Below are positions 8,548 through 17,047 of a DNA stretch of 64,000 nucleotides, in pieces (position 1 is the first letter of the stretch; every line of letters starts with the position of its first letter). The DNA lies in the NCBI RefSeq assembly GCF_007671655.1, contig NZ_VCGX01000003.1, positions 1 to 64,000 of the forward strand, given 5' to 3'. Under the pieces are notes generated by a model, which saw only the letters and a list, made by a program, of their open reading frames with translations, had not been told where the DNA came from and searched no databases. A program made the position numbers and the translations under genes. The stretch is from Marinobacter piscis (lineage in GTDB: Bacteria > Pseudomonadota > Gammaproteobacteria > Pseudomonadales > Oleiphilaceae).

Positions 8548-9299
8548 TGAGAAAGCTGATTTTTGGTCTTTTCATCGCATTCCTGCCGGCCCTCGGGCTG
8601 GCAGCGGCAGGCGGTTCGCTTGATAGCATCAAGGTGGATCATACCGATAAGGCATCTCTGCAGCGTGGCGCTGCCACGTTCACAAACTATTGCATGGGGT
8701 GTCACTCCATGGAGTATGCCCGCTACAAGCGTGTTGCCGATGATCTGGAGATTCCGGAAGAGCTGTACGAAGACAACCTTATCTTCACCGGTGCCAAAAT
8801 TGGCGAACTGATGAAGAACTCCATGGATAAGGACATGGCGGCTAACTGGTTCGGCGCGCCGCCACCCGACCTGACACTGGTAAGTCGTCTGCGTGGTGAG
8901 TCCTGGTTGTACTCCTATCTGCGAGGCTTTTATAAAGATGACTCGCGGCCACTGGGAGTAAACAACGTGGTGTTCGATAAGGTGGGCATGCCCCATGTGC
9001 TGGTTGATCTCCAGGGCTTGTGTGCCGTGAAGCCCAACATTGGTAAAAAGGCCAGTGTTGAACCTCTGAGTGGCAATATCAACAACGCAGGTGCCTGCCC
9101 GGAATATGCGACTGAAGGCAGCATGTCCGGTGCTGAGTTCGACAAGGCTATGTATGACCTGACAAACTTCCTGTCTTATATGGGAGATCCGGTCAAAGTA
9201 GAGCGCGAGCGTCTCGGGATTTTCGTGCTGATATTTGTTGCTATTTTCTTTGTTTTCGCCTACCTGCTCAATCGCGAGTACTGGAAAGACGTACACTGA
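8547..9299 (+). CDS. petC: Cytochrome c1 of the bc1 complex
   Basis: The periplasmic c-type cytochrome that accepts electrons from the Rieske centre. It has 250 aa with a Sec signal peptide (about residues 1-20, FLPALGLAAAGG). There is one heme-binding CMGCH (49-53), a probable axial Met in GMPH (Met148), and a single C-terminal anchor helix (LGIFVLIFVAIFFVFAYLL) followed by a short positive tail. It is last in the petABC operon, and a strong hairpin terminator follows 28 bases after the stop. Confidence 0.97.
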   Translation: MRKLIFGLFIAFLPALGLAAAGGSLDSIKVDHTDKASLQRGAATFTNYCMGCHSMEYARYKRVADDLEIPEELYEDNLIFTGAKIGELMKNSMDKDMAANWFGAPPPDLTLVSRLRGESWLYSYLRGFYKDDSRPLGVNNVVFDKVGMPHVLVDLQGLCAVKPNIGKKASVEPLSGNINNAGACPEYATEGSMSGAEFDKAMYDLTNFLSYMGDPVKVERERLGIFVLIFVAIFFVFAYLLNREYWKDVH

Positions 9300-9327
9300 G
9301 AAATAAGGTATAATATCCTTCCCTGAG

Positions 9328-9365
9328 TTCCGGTGGGCGTATAAAACCGCCCACTGGAATTTTTG
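9328..9365 (+). terminator. Rho-independent terminator after petC
   Basis: TTCCGGTGGGCG (9328-9339) pairs with CGCCCACTGGAA (9348-9359) with one G-T wobble, followed by TTTTT. A TATAAT hexamer sits just upstream at 9309-9314, so the hairpin could also lie in the sspA leader if that hexamer were used. Confidence 0.85.
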
Positions 9366-9411
9366 CGTTCTTTCAGGACCATTTCGGTAAGTTTACTCGT
9401 GAGGTAATTCT

Positions 9412-10041
9412 ATGGGCGTTGTGACCAAGCGGTCATCGATGACGTTTTTCTCAGACCCGACCAGCCACTATAGCCACAGGGTGCGCATAGTGCTGGCAGA
9501 GAAGGGTGTTACCGTTGATATCGTTGATGTGGACCCGGACAATCCGCCGGCCGAGCTGGCAGATCTGAACCCGTATAACGCCCTGCCTACCCTGGTAGAC
9601 CGTGATCTGGTTCTGTACGAGCCTAACATCATGATGGAATACCTGGATGAGCGCTTTCCGCACCCTCCGTTGTTACCGGTATACCCGGTTGCACGGGCCA
9701 ACAGCCGTCTGATGATTCACCGGATCCAGAAAGACTGGTGCGTATTGGCGGATCAGATTCTGAAGCAGCCGAATGCCAAAGCCTCTGAAACTGCACGTAA
9801 GCAGCTGCGGGAGAGTCTTTTAGCTACGGCACCTGTGTTCGGGGAGCTGCCGTTTTTCCTTTCTGAAGAGTTCACCATCGTTGACTGCTGCATCGCGCCT
9901 ATTCTCTGGCGTTTGCCGTCACTGGGTATTGAGCTTACGGAAAAGCAGGCGAAGCCGTTGCAGAAGTACATGGAGAGCATCTTTGAGCGTGAAGGGTTCA
10001 AAGCAAGCCTTTCCGATCTGGAAGAAGACATACGTAACTGA
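9412..10041 (+). CDS. sspA: Stringent starvation protein A
   Basis: An RNA polymerase-associated protein with a glutathione S-transferase fold that does not act as a GST. It changes promoter use in stationary phase and stress. The 209-aa sequence aligns with E. coli SspA along its length ([50 protein letters not shown]). The surface PHP patch in FPHPPL, needed for SspA function in E. coli, is present. GAGGTAAT precedes the ATG. It is co-directional with sspB 38 bases downstream, as in E. coli and Pseudomonas. Confidence 0.95.
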   Translation: MGVVTKRSSMTFFSDPTSHYSHRVRIVLAEKGVTVDIVDVDPDNPPAELADLNPYNALPTLVDRDLVLYEPNIMMEYLDERFPHPPLLPVYPVARANSRLMIHRIQKDWCVLADQILKQPNAKASETARKQLRESLLATAPVFGELPFFLSEEFTIVDCCIAPILWRLPSLGIELTEKQAKPLQKYMESIFEREGFKASLSDLEEDIRN

Positions 10042-10079
10042 TCTGGCAGGTTTCCGTTTTCGGGAGCAGGAGACAAGCA

Positions 10080-10514
10080 TTGGCTGATAATGAAATCACC
10101 ATGACATCCAGTCGCCCCTACCTGGTGCGTGCGTTCAATGAGTGGGTGCTGGATAACGACTGCACTCCTTACATTGTTGTTGATGCAGGGCTTCAGGGGG
10201 TTCAGGTACCCACAGCACATGTGGCCAATGGCCAGATTGTTCTGAATATCAGTCCCGGGGCAGTGCGCGGACTGGTAATAGGTAACAGTGCGCTGGAGTT
10301 CAGTGCCCGCTTTGGTGGTGTGCCCATGCAGGTTTTTATACCGCTTCAGGCAGTGCTGGCCATTTATGCCAAGGAGAATGGCGAAGGTATGGTGTTTGGC
10401 AGTGAGCCTGGCTCACCCGACCCTGATGGCCCCGGGAGCGGCCATGATGGAGCCGGGCAGGGGGCACAGGAAGGGCGGCCCTCCGGGCGACCTACCCTGA
10501 AAGTTGTGAAGTGA
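10080..10514 (+). CDS. sspB: ClpXP protease specificity-enhancing factor SspB
   Basis: An adaptor that tethers ssrA-tagged proteins to ClpXP for degradation. The 144-aa protein has the conserved N-terminal peptide-binding domain (SRPYLVRAFNEWVLDNDCTPYIVVD; GQIVLNISPGAV; FSARFGGVPMQVFIPLQAVLAIYAKENG). An acidic/glycine linker and the ClpX-binding tail RPTLKVVK follow. The start is TTG at 10080 with AGGAG at 10068-10072, because homology extends upstream of the first ATG (10101). Confidence 0.95.
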   Translation: MADNEITMTSSRPYLVRAFNEWVLDNDCTPYIVVDAGLQGVQVPTAHVANGQIVLNISPGAVRGLVIGNSALEFSARFGGVPMQVFIPLQAVLAIYAKENGEGMVFGSEPGSPDPDGPGSGHDGAGQGAQEGRPSGRPTLKVVK

Positions 10515-10536
10515 AACCTGTCACTATCTGTTCTTC

Positions 10537-10563
10537 AAAGCCGGCGTTCAGCCGGCTTTTTGT
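10537..10563 (+). terminator. Rho-independent terminator after sspB
   Basis: AAAGCCGGC (10537-10545) and GCCGGCTTT (10551-10559) form a perfect 9-bp stem with a GTTCA loop, followed by TTTTTG. It separates the convergent sspB and diaA genes. The minus-strand T tract is poor, so it mainly serves the plus strand. Confidence 0.85.
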
Positions 10564-11153
10564 TATCCTCCGAATAACTTTGCGTCAACCAGAGAACACA
10601 GGGCGTTGATGATCACCATGAGCAAGGGCGCAGCCTCACTTGGTGACAGGTTGTTCAGAGCAATTTCATGGTCTTCTGAGTGCATGAGTGAGGCGATGTC
10701 AGACTTTTCTCTGGCACTTAACACCACCACATTCATTTCCCGATCGTGGGCAGCCTGAATCGCCTGAATAAGGTTGGCCTTGTGGCCATCATCAACGATT
10801 ACGAACAGAAGGTCGCCAGGCTTGCCAATGGCTTTCACCTGTCGGGAGAAAGTGTCATTAAATCGATTGTCGCGACAAATGGCTGAATAGGTGGTGGCGT
10901 CTGCCCCAAGGTTGATTGCAGGCAGGGCCGGGCGGTCCTGTTCAAACCGGTTCAGAAACGCTGTACAGAAATACTGTGCGATGACATTGGCGTTGCCATT
11001 GGCGCAGGTGATGATTTTCCCGTCGCTGAGCAGCGCGTTGACGAATGCGTCCGCCGCTTGCTCTATAGCATCCCCCACAGTGCTGGCAGCTTCCGCTGTA
11101 TGCTCCATGTGGCTGGCAAATAGCTGGTTAGTCAGGTTTCCTGTGTCGTTCAT
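10563..11153 (-). CDS. diaA: DnaA initiator-associating protein DiaA (SIS-domain, GmhA-like)
   Basis: A tetrameric SIS-domain protein. In E. coli, DiaA binds DnaA and promotes timely initiation at oriC. The 196-aa sequence is of the GmhA/DiaA type, with the phosphosugar-binding loop degenerate: CANGNANVIAQ takes the place of the usual GNGGSAADA. The conserved YSAICRDNRFNDTFSRQVKAIGKPGD block follows. Context decides between DiaA and phosphoheptose isomerase: it sits directly after yraN and lpoA, exactly as diaA does in E. coli. Some annotations of this locus use gmhA. It starts 6 bases after the yraN stop. Confidence 0.85.
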   Translation of the reverse strand: MNDTGNLTNQLFASHMEHTAEAASTVGDAIEQAADAFVNALLSDGKIITCANGNANVIAQYFCTAFLNRFEQDRPALPAINLGADATTYSAICRDNRFNDTFSRQVKAIGKPGDLLFVIVDDGHKANLIQAIQAAHDREMNVVVLSAREKSDIASLMHSEDHEIALNNLSPSEAAPLLMVIINALCSLVDAKLFGG

Positions 11154-11159
11154 TGCAGT

Positions 11160-11528
11160 TTAAACATCCGCCTGGATTGCATTTTTGATCCATTGTACCC
11201 GGTATTTTTTTACGGTTCCCGGGGTGATTGCCACCACGTCTATCCGGCTCGGTACATTCCAGAGCTGGTGCCGGTGGAGATAAAACGAGACGGCCTTAAG
11301 GAGTCGTTTCTGTTTCGGATAAGAGATAGAACTGGCCGGATCTACAAGGCTTCCGCTGCCACGGTACCGGACCTCGAAAAAGACCAGAGTATGCTGGTCT
11401 TCGCCGATCAGGTCGATCTCGCCGCCCCGGTTATATACATTACATTCCCGGATGCGCACACCCTGGCTGTTCAGGTAGCGTGCAGCGACGCCTTCGAAGT
11501 ATGTTCCGATTGCTTTGCGGCCTTCCAT
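11160..11528 (-). CDS. yraN: YraN family protein (UPF0102, endonuclease-like fold)
   Basis: A 122-aa protein of the UPF0102 family, which has a Holliday-junction-resolvase-like restriction-endonuclease fold. No cellular function is established. The core motif GGEIDLIGEDQHTLVFFEVR (residues about 35-54) holds the acidic and basic residues of the fold (E-D-x-ExR). The N-terminal GRKAIGTYFEGVAARYL is also typical. It lies in a minus-strand group lpoA-yraN-diaA, the conserved gammaproteobacterial order. Confidence 0.92.
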   Translation of the reverse strand: MEGRKAIGTYFEGVAARYLNSQGVRIRECNVYNRGGEIDLIGEDQHTLVFFEVRYRGSGSLVDPASSISYPKQKRLLKAVSFYLHRHQLWNVPSRIDVVAITPGTVKKYRVQWIKNAIQADV

Positions 11529-11563
11529 GGCAGCTCACCTGTTTTCCGGTTAAGTGTTGCGTG

Positions 11564-13426
11564 TCAGTCTGTCGGTGTTTCCGTGCGGGTGCTTTCTGCT
11601 TCGCCGGCTGGTTTTAGCTCGGGCAAGAGCTTTGGTGTTCCGTTACTGAAACTGGCCCAAAGCTGACTGCGGTGGACTTTACCTTCCGGAGTCATGGTCA
11701 GACGACCTGTGTGCCCGTCAACAGCTGCAGACTGCACCTGACGGAGCAGCGGCAGGCGCTTGCTCAGTTGCCAGGCGTCGGCGCCCATGGCGAAAAGTCT
11801 GCCAAGCTGACCGCGGGTCCCGGGCAGCACCTTGCCAGCCTCTGCCCTTAACGGGTTGTTCTCCGCCAGGATCCACGGTGTATCGGTAAATATTACCTGG
11901 TTGAGGTCACGGTCCCGGCCAGCATCAGGGGTGCCTTCATAAATAATAGAGGGGGAGTAAACCGGCAGGTCGCCTCCGAAGTAAAATGCGAACAAGGGTT
12001 TGAACTGGCGGGCCACCGACGGTTCAGCCACCATCACAATAGCTTCGGCATCCTGGCGACGGCGGGGTTCAAACTCGACATTGATGCCAATGGTGCGCTC
12101 CACCTCAATAGCCCGGTCCCGGGAGACTGTGATCCCCAGCAGGCCAGCCGTCACTTCGCGAAAGTTTTCTTCCGGGAAGAAGCGCTCGATATCCAGTGCA
12201 GCGGTACCGTGTGCTCGCATGCGTTCCAGGAGTGCTGCTTCAAACCGGTCTCCCCACTCACCCTGGGGTATCAGCACCAGAGTCTGGTTAATCTGTTGCA
12301 TGGAGAGGCGGTCGGCAATTTGCCGGGCTTCGTCTTCAGCTGAGAGTCCGAACTGGTACAGGCCTTCGGGAATGCTCTTGTCAGAGGGCAGGTAATTGAG
12401 TCCGAGGACAGGCACAGGCAGTGCCTGCTGCTCACTCAGGCTTGCCAGTGATTCTTTCTGTAGGGGGCCAATAATCAGGTCGGTTTTCTGTGCAGAAAGT
12501 TCTTCGTAAAGCTGATCGAACGCTTGGTTAGATGTGTCGACGATACGGATGCTGGTTTTGCTGCGAACGTCTGGATCATCCTGGAAAAATGCAGCCAGGA
12601 AACCATCGCGGATTGCTTGTCCGGCAGTGGCCAGTGGGCCCTGCAGTGGAAGGGCCAGGGTGATGTTGCCGGGTCGGCTCTCAGACAGGCTGGCTATAAG
12701 CTGAAGCTTTTGCGGCAGAATCCGGGCCGCCGGGTGGCTCTGCCAGTTATTCTGCCATCGGCGCACAATGCGACCCTGTTCTTCGATGCTGATATCTGGC
12801 GCTCTCAGGCTGGCAGCGAGTTCCAGCCAGCCTTCGGTCTCAAAGCCAATGGATGTGTCGTCTGCTGCGGTCAGTTCTTTTTCCGGAACCTTCTCCAGCA
12901 GTGCCCAGATGTGATTATGAACTTCTTGCAGGTTGACTCCGGAGTCTGCCTGGGAAAGCAGCATCAGAGTGGATGCGGCTGGCAGGGGGGCGCCGGCCAG
13001 GGCGTAAGTGTCAGCCTGAAGGCTGGCAGCCCGGGTTTTAAGGTCCGGGCTGTAGTTCTGGAAGCTGTCCGGCGAAAGCTCCGTAATAATGCTTTCGGCC
13101 CACTCGCGATCGTCCAGTGTTGTGGCGCTGGCCATTGCAAGTAACCGCTTTTGCGGCTGCAGTGGAGGTGCAGGTTGCGCCAGCTGAGAGCTCTGCAGTA
13201 ATGTGCGGGCGGCCCGGTGATCGTCACGGCCCTGGAACCGGCTTGCGACCTCAAGCAGGTATCGCTGTGCGGTTTCTGTGTTCCTTTCCTGGGCAGCAAG
13301 CTCAAGAGCCTGGGCGGGAGATTTTGCAACCTGTGCATCCAGGTTCACGCTGGCGCAGCCGGCGAACAGCAGTGATAGCATGAGCACAGCGGCCAGGGCG
13401 CGATGGTTAATACAGTCTTTGATCAT
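11564..13426 (-). CDS. lpoA: Penicillin-binding protein activator LpoA
   Basis: An outer-membrane lipoprotein that reaches through the periplasm to stimulate PBP1A. The open frame extends upstream, but the lipoprotein signal begins at MIKDCINHRAL, so the start is ATG at 13426, giving 620 aa. The lipobox LFAGC puts the lipidated Cys at residue 24, and the following Ala is compatible with outer-membrane sorting. The N-terminal half (about 40-260) is TPR-like. The C-terminal half is a periplasmic-binding-protein-like domain (ITLALPLQGPLATAGQAIRDGFLAAF; DLIIGPLQKESL). It is divergent from rsmI, as in E. coli. Confidence 0.92.
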   Translation of the reverse strand: MIKDCINHRALAAVLMLSLLFAGCASVNLDAQVAKSPAQALELAAQERNTETAQRYLLEVASRFQGRDDHRAARTLLQSSQLAQPAPPLQPQKRLLAMASATTLDDREWAESIITELSPDSFQNYSPDLKTRAASLQADTYALAGAPLPAASTLMLLSQADSGVNLQEVHNHIWALLEKVPEKELTAADDTSIGFETEGWLELAASLRAPDISIEEQGRIVRRWQNNWQSHPAARILPQKLQLIASLSESRPGNITLALPLQGPLATAGQAIRDGFLAAFFQDDPDVRSKTSIRIVDTSNQAFDQLYEELSAQKTDLIIGPLQKESLASLSEQQALPVPVLGLNYLPSDKSIPEGLYQFGLSAEDEARQIADRLSMQQINQTLVLIPQGEWGDRFEAALLERMRAHGTAALDIERFFPEENFREVTAGLLGITVSRDRAIEVERTIGINVEFEPRRRQDAEAIVMVAEPSVARQFKPLFAFYFGGDLPVYSPSIIYEGTPDAGRDRDLNQVIFTDTPWILAENNPLRAEAGKVLPGTRGQLGRLFAMGADAWQLSKRLPLLRQVQSAAVDGHTGRLTMTPEGKVHRSQLWASFSNGTPKLLPELKPAGEAESTRTETPTD

Positions 13427-13578
13427 GGTAATCTCTGTCGATTCCGGAGTATTGGGCTTGAGGCGCCGATCTGTTGATGGCAAGTTTAACAGCTCCCGGG
13501 CTAATTCACATGACGCAGATGTCATGGTAGCGCCGCCTTTAACGCGAGGCACACATATTAAAATCGGAACAGGCAGTC

Positions 13579-14454
13579 ATGCAGGTAACCAGACCAGAGG
13601 GGCACCCGGGCACCCTATATATAGTTGCCACACCCATTGGCAATCTTGAAGATCTTTCCCTTCGGGCCGGTAAGGTGTTGGAGCGTGTAGCGGTTATTGC
13701 CGCCGAGGATACGCGGCACAGCGGCCGTTTGCTGCAGCATCTGGGCATCAGTAAGCCGTTGATTGCACTGCACGACCACAATGAGCGCGACAAAGCCCGG
13801 GGGGTTCTGGAGCGATTGCTGGAGGGTGCCGATGTGGCGCTGGTATCAGATGCCGGTACACCCTTGATTTCCGATCCGGGTTACGTTCTTGTCCGGGAGG
13901 CAAGGGCTGCAGGTATACGGGTGAGTCCGATTCCGGGGCCCTGCGCGTTGGTTGCAGGTCTCAGCGCCGCAGGCCTGCCCACGGACCGGTTTTTGTTTGC
14001 TGGTTTTTTGCCCGCTAAGCGTGCCGGCCGCCAGTCCGTTCTTGACGAACTGCGAAAAGAGGTGGCAACGCTTGTTTTCTATGAGTCTCCCCACAGGATA
14101 ATGAACACTGTCGCAGATATTGTGGATGTAATGGGGCCTCAGCGGGAAATTGTGCTGGGCCGGGAGCTTACCAAAACATTTGAGACCTTTTATTCCGGTC
14201 CCGCAGCAGACGTGCACGCCGCATTGCACGAAGACACCCATGGCAGCCGCGGTGAGTTTGTTGTGATGGTGCGCGGGGCGGAAAAAGCCGAAGCCGGCCT
14301 GATGGCGGGAGCGCTCGATGTAGATCGCTTGTTGACTCTTCTAATGCCGGAGCTGCCGTTGAAAAAAGTGGCCCGACTGGCATCAGAGCTGAGTGGCCTG
14401 AGCAAGAATGAGCTGTATCAGCGGGCGCTCGAGCTCCGAAACAGTGAAGACTGA
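13579..14454 (+). CDS. rsmI: 16S rRNA (cytidine1402-2'-O)-methyltransferase
   Basis: An SAM-dependent tetrapyrrole-methylase-fold enzyme that makes the 2'-O methyl of m4Cm1402 in the 16S rRNA P site. The 291-aa protein has GTLYIVATPIGNLEDLSLRA (residues 11-30), AAEDTRHSGRLL, DAGTPLISDPGYVLVREA and FYESPHRI, all typical of RsmI. RsmH, which adds the N4 methyl to the same nucleotide, is encoded about 1.2 kb downstream. It is divergent from lpoA, with about 150 bp between the starts. Confidence 0.96.
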   Translation: MQVTRPEGHPGTLYIVATPIGNLEDLSLRAGKVLERVAVIAAEDTRHSGRLLQHLGISKPLIALHDHNERDKARGVLERLLEGADVALVSDAGTPLISDPGYVLVREARAAGIRVSPIPGPCALVAGLSAAGLPTDRFLFAGFLPAKRAGRQSVLDELRKEVATLVFYESPHRIMNTVADIVDVMGPQREIVLGRELTKTFETFYSGPAADVHAALHEDTHGSRGEFVVMVRGAEKAEAGLMAGALDVDRLLTLLMPELPLKKVARLASELSGLSKNELYQRALELRNSED

Positions 14455-14508
14455 GGGCTGGATTGCGCTTTCTCTTGCATGGAGGGTGGTGCAGGCGTAT
14501 GGTTTCGG

Positions 14509-14868
<360 letters not shown>

Positions 14869-15077
14869 TTATTCCTGTCTTGAAAGTGCATGACTTTCAT
14901 GGTTGTGCGTCACATATAACAAAAAAATCTTAAACCTCACTTGCTTTGTTCAAACATACTTACAGGTGTTTGATTTTCTTTCTTTTCTTTTCCGTAATGT
15001 CACCTTTCGCTCTCGCTGAGCTCTGTAACCTGTTGTCATAAAAGGAACTTTTCCAAGAGGGCCGCTGTTTGCGTCGC
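14869..15077. other. AT-rich gap between rnpB and the mra promoter
   Basis: No gene is visible here. The only structure is a perfect 7-bp hairpin (TGAAAGT 14881-14887 / ACTTTCA 14893-14899) without a T tract, followed by AT-rich DNA. It may be the 3' end or processing region of rnpB. Confidence 0.5.
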
Positions 15078-15106
15078 TTGCATTGTCCTGTAGGTGTTTC
15101 TATAGT
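15078..15106 (+). promoter_or_regulatory. Promoter of the dcw cluster (Pmra)
   Basis: TTGCAT (15078-15083) and TATAGT (15101-15106) are 17 bp apart, giving a start near 15113. This puts the MraZ repeat array across and just after the transcription start, a natural place for repression. Confidence 0.65.
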
Positions 15107-15150
15107 GTGCGCAAGTGGTAAAAAGTGGTTTCTAGTGGATATTTGTGGTT
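15105..15150 (+). promoter_or_regulatory. MraZ operator: four GTGG repeats at 10-bp period
   Basis: GTGG occurs at 15115, 15125, 15135 and 15145, each followed by T or A and then a 5-nt AT-rich spacer. A degenerate fifth unit (GTGT) at 15105 overlaps the -10. E. coli MraZ binds TGGGN repeats separated by 5 nt upstream of its own gene. This array has the same 10-bp period and the same place. The TGG(T/A) core differs from TGGG. Confidence 0.75.
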
Positions 15151-15175
15151 TTTTCGGGTTCTCAGAGACGAGTGA

Positions 15176-15628
15176 ATGAGCAACTTTCTCGGCAGTCATG
15201 CCATCAATATGGATGCAAAGGGTCGCCTGGCGATCCCCGCCAAGGTGCGCGAAGGCCTCGCGCACGCTTGTGGTGGCCGCATTGTATTGACAGCAAATGC
15301 CGATGAAGAGCGCTGTTTGCTGATGTACCCGGAACCTGAGTGGGAGATTCTCCGCCCAAAAATTGAGGCGCTCCCCAACATGAATAAAGCGGCCCGGCGC
15401 CTGCAACGGTTATTGCTGGGTAATGCCGCGCCCATGGAGCTGGACTCCGCAGGGCGCATTCTGGTGCCACCCACTCTGCGCAGCTACGCCCATCTAGAGA
15501 AAAAACTGATGCTTATCGGGCAGGGGAAAAAACTGGAGCTATGGAGCGAGGAGCGTTGGTTTGCGTGGCTTGATGAGTCTTCCTGTGATGAAGACATGCC
15601 GCCGGAAATGGAGGCGCTCTCCCTATGA
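15176..15628 (+). CDS. mraZ: Transcriptional regulator MraZ
   Basis: An AbrB-like DNA-binding protein that forms rings and represses the dcw promoter in E. coli. The 150-aa protein has the two MraZ half-domains with their DxxxR signatures: [11 protein letters not shown] (residues 11-21) and [11 protein letters not shown] (about 89-99). It is the first gene of the division/cell-wall cluster and lies directly behind a tandem GTGG array that is probably its own operator. The Shine-Dalgarno is weak (GAGACGAG). Its last four bases (ATGA) contain the rsmH start, so the two are coupled. Confidence 0.96.
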   Translation: MSNFLGSHAINMDAKGRLAIPAKVREGLAHACGGRIVLTANADEERCLLMYPEPEWEILRPKIEALPNMNKAARRLQRLLLGNAAPMELDSAGRILVPPTLRSYAHLEKKLMLIGQGKKLELWSEERWFAWLDESSCDEDMPPEMEALSL

Positions 15629-16608
15629 CCACTGATCGCAAACCGGAGGCCGGGGCGGGGTTCTCCCATCGTTCGGTGCTCCTGGACTCGGCGGTCGACT
15701 ACCTGGTCGGGGATCCAGAGGGCAAGTACGTGGATGGCACGTTCGGCCGGGGCGGTCATAGCCGTCTGATTCTTGGCCGCCTGGGAGACTCGGGCCGGCT
15801 TCTGGGGATAGATAAAGACCCCGAGGCAATTCGTACTGCACAGGAGATGGCTGCAGACGACGCACGCTTTGTTTACTTTCATGGTTCATTTGCCGAGCTT
15901 GACGCTGCGGTATCCGGCGCTGGCTGGGAGGGTGTCAATGGCGTGCTTATGGATCTTGGTGTGTCATCGCCGCAGCTGGATGACGCATCCAGGGGGTTCA
16001 GTTTTATGCGCGAAGGTCCGCTGGACATGCGGATGAACCCCCTGCAATCGCCCAGCGCAGCGGAATGGCTCGCCACTGCCGACGAGCGGGACATTGCCGA
16101 TGTGATTTTTCGCTACGGCGAAGAGCGGTTTTCCCGACGCATTGCGCGCCTGGTTGTCGAGCGCCGGCAGGAAACAGCGATTGAAACCACATTACAGCTG
16201 GCGGCACTGGTCAGCGAGGCAGTGCCGAAAAAAGAGAAACACAAGCACCCGGCGACGCGTACGTTTCAGGCGATACGCATTTTTATCAACCGGGAGCTGG
16301 AAGACCTGGAGCTGGGGCTTAAGGCCGCCGTGGATCAGTTGGCGCCAGGGGGCAGACTGGTGGTTATCAGTTTCCATTCACTGGAAGACAGATTGGTAAA
16401 ACGCTTTATGCGCGACCTTGCCCGCGGCCCCAGGTTGCCCAAAGGCATACCTGTAACCGCAGACCAGGAAGCCGCAGATTTTCGGTTGATTGGCAAGCCC
16501 GGGAAGGCCAGCGCCGACGAGGTCAGTGAGAATGTCCGGGCCCGCAGTGCGGTTATGCGGGTACTGGAGCGGCTCGACAACACACAGACAAATCAGGGGA
16601 GCGCGTGA
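15625..16608 (+). CDS. rsmH: 16S rRNA (cytosine1402-N4)-methyltransferase
   Basis: Formerly MraW. It adds the N4-methyl group to C1402 of 16S rRNA using SAM. It has 327 aa. Motifs: [13 protein letters not shown] near the start, the SAM loop [34 protein letters not shown], the [19 protein letters not shown] segment and [16 protein letters not shown]. It overlaps mraZ by 4 bp and is followed directly by ftsL, the standard dcw order. Confidence 0.97.
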   Translation: MTTDRKPEAGAGFSHRSVLLDSAVDYLVGDPEGKYVDGTFGRGGHSRLILGRLGDSGRLLGIDKDPEAIRTAQEMAADDARFVYFHGSFAELDAAVSGAGWEGVNGVLMDLGVSSPQLDDASRGFSFMREGPLDMRMNPLQSPSAAEWLATADERDIADVIFRYGEERFSRRIARLVVERRQETAIETTLQLAALVSEAVPKKEKHKHPATRTFQAIRIFINRELEDLELGLKAAVDQLAPGGRLVVISFHSLEDRLVKRFMRDLARGPRLPKGIPVTADQEAADFRLIGKPGKASADEVSENVRARSAVMRVLERLDNTQTNQGSA

Positions 16609-16610
16609 TT

Positions 16611-17015
16611 ATGGGCGCTGTAGCCATAGAGCCAACGGTCAGAGCGACCCGGCTTAACAAGGAAAAAGTCCGCGAAGGCGTGGTTGCTGCTGTGAGGATT
16701 TCACAGCGGGTTTTTACCGCAACCCGGCAGAAAAACGCGCTGATCTCTCTGGGGCTTGCGGTGGTACTTGTTGCCTCGTCAATTGGTGTCGCTGTCAGTG
16801 CCCACGAGAACCGGGAGCTGTTTAACACACTTTCACAACTCCAGGCTGAGCGCGATCAGTTTCAGGCAGAATGGAGTCAGCTGCTTCTTGAGCAGAGCGC
16901 CCTGGGGGCGCACGGGCGCGTGGAAAAACTTGGGGCAGAGCGTTTCAACATGGTGGTTCCCGGGCGCCAGGATATTGTTCTGGTTCCGTTGATGACGCCG
17001 CTGGCGGCTCGTTAA
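16611..17015 (+). CDS. ftsL: Cell division protein FtsL
   Basis: A bitopic membrane protein that forms the FtsQLB complex and activates septal peptidoglycan synthesis. It has a cytoplasmic N-terminus of about 45 residues, one membrane helix (LISLGLAVVLVASSIGVAVSA, about 45-65), and a periplasmic leucine-zipper coiled coil (ENRELFNTLSQLQAERDQFQ, about 68-87). It then has the GAHGRVEKLGAERFNMVVPG end typical of FtsL. ATG 16611 is preferred because AGGGGAG at 16595-16601 is 9 nt away. A GTG at 16605 overlapping the rsmH stop is the alternative and would add two residues. Confidence 0.92.
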   Translation: MGAVAIEPTVRATRLNKEKVREGVVAAVRISQRVFTATRQKNALISLGLAVVLVASSIGVAVSAHENRELFNTLSQLQAERDQFQAEWSQLLLEQSALGAHGRVEKLGAERFNMVVPGRQDIVLVPLMTPLAAR

Positions 17016-17047
17016 TTCACAACAATAACAACCACAGGGTGATTTGA

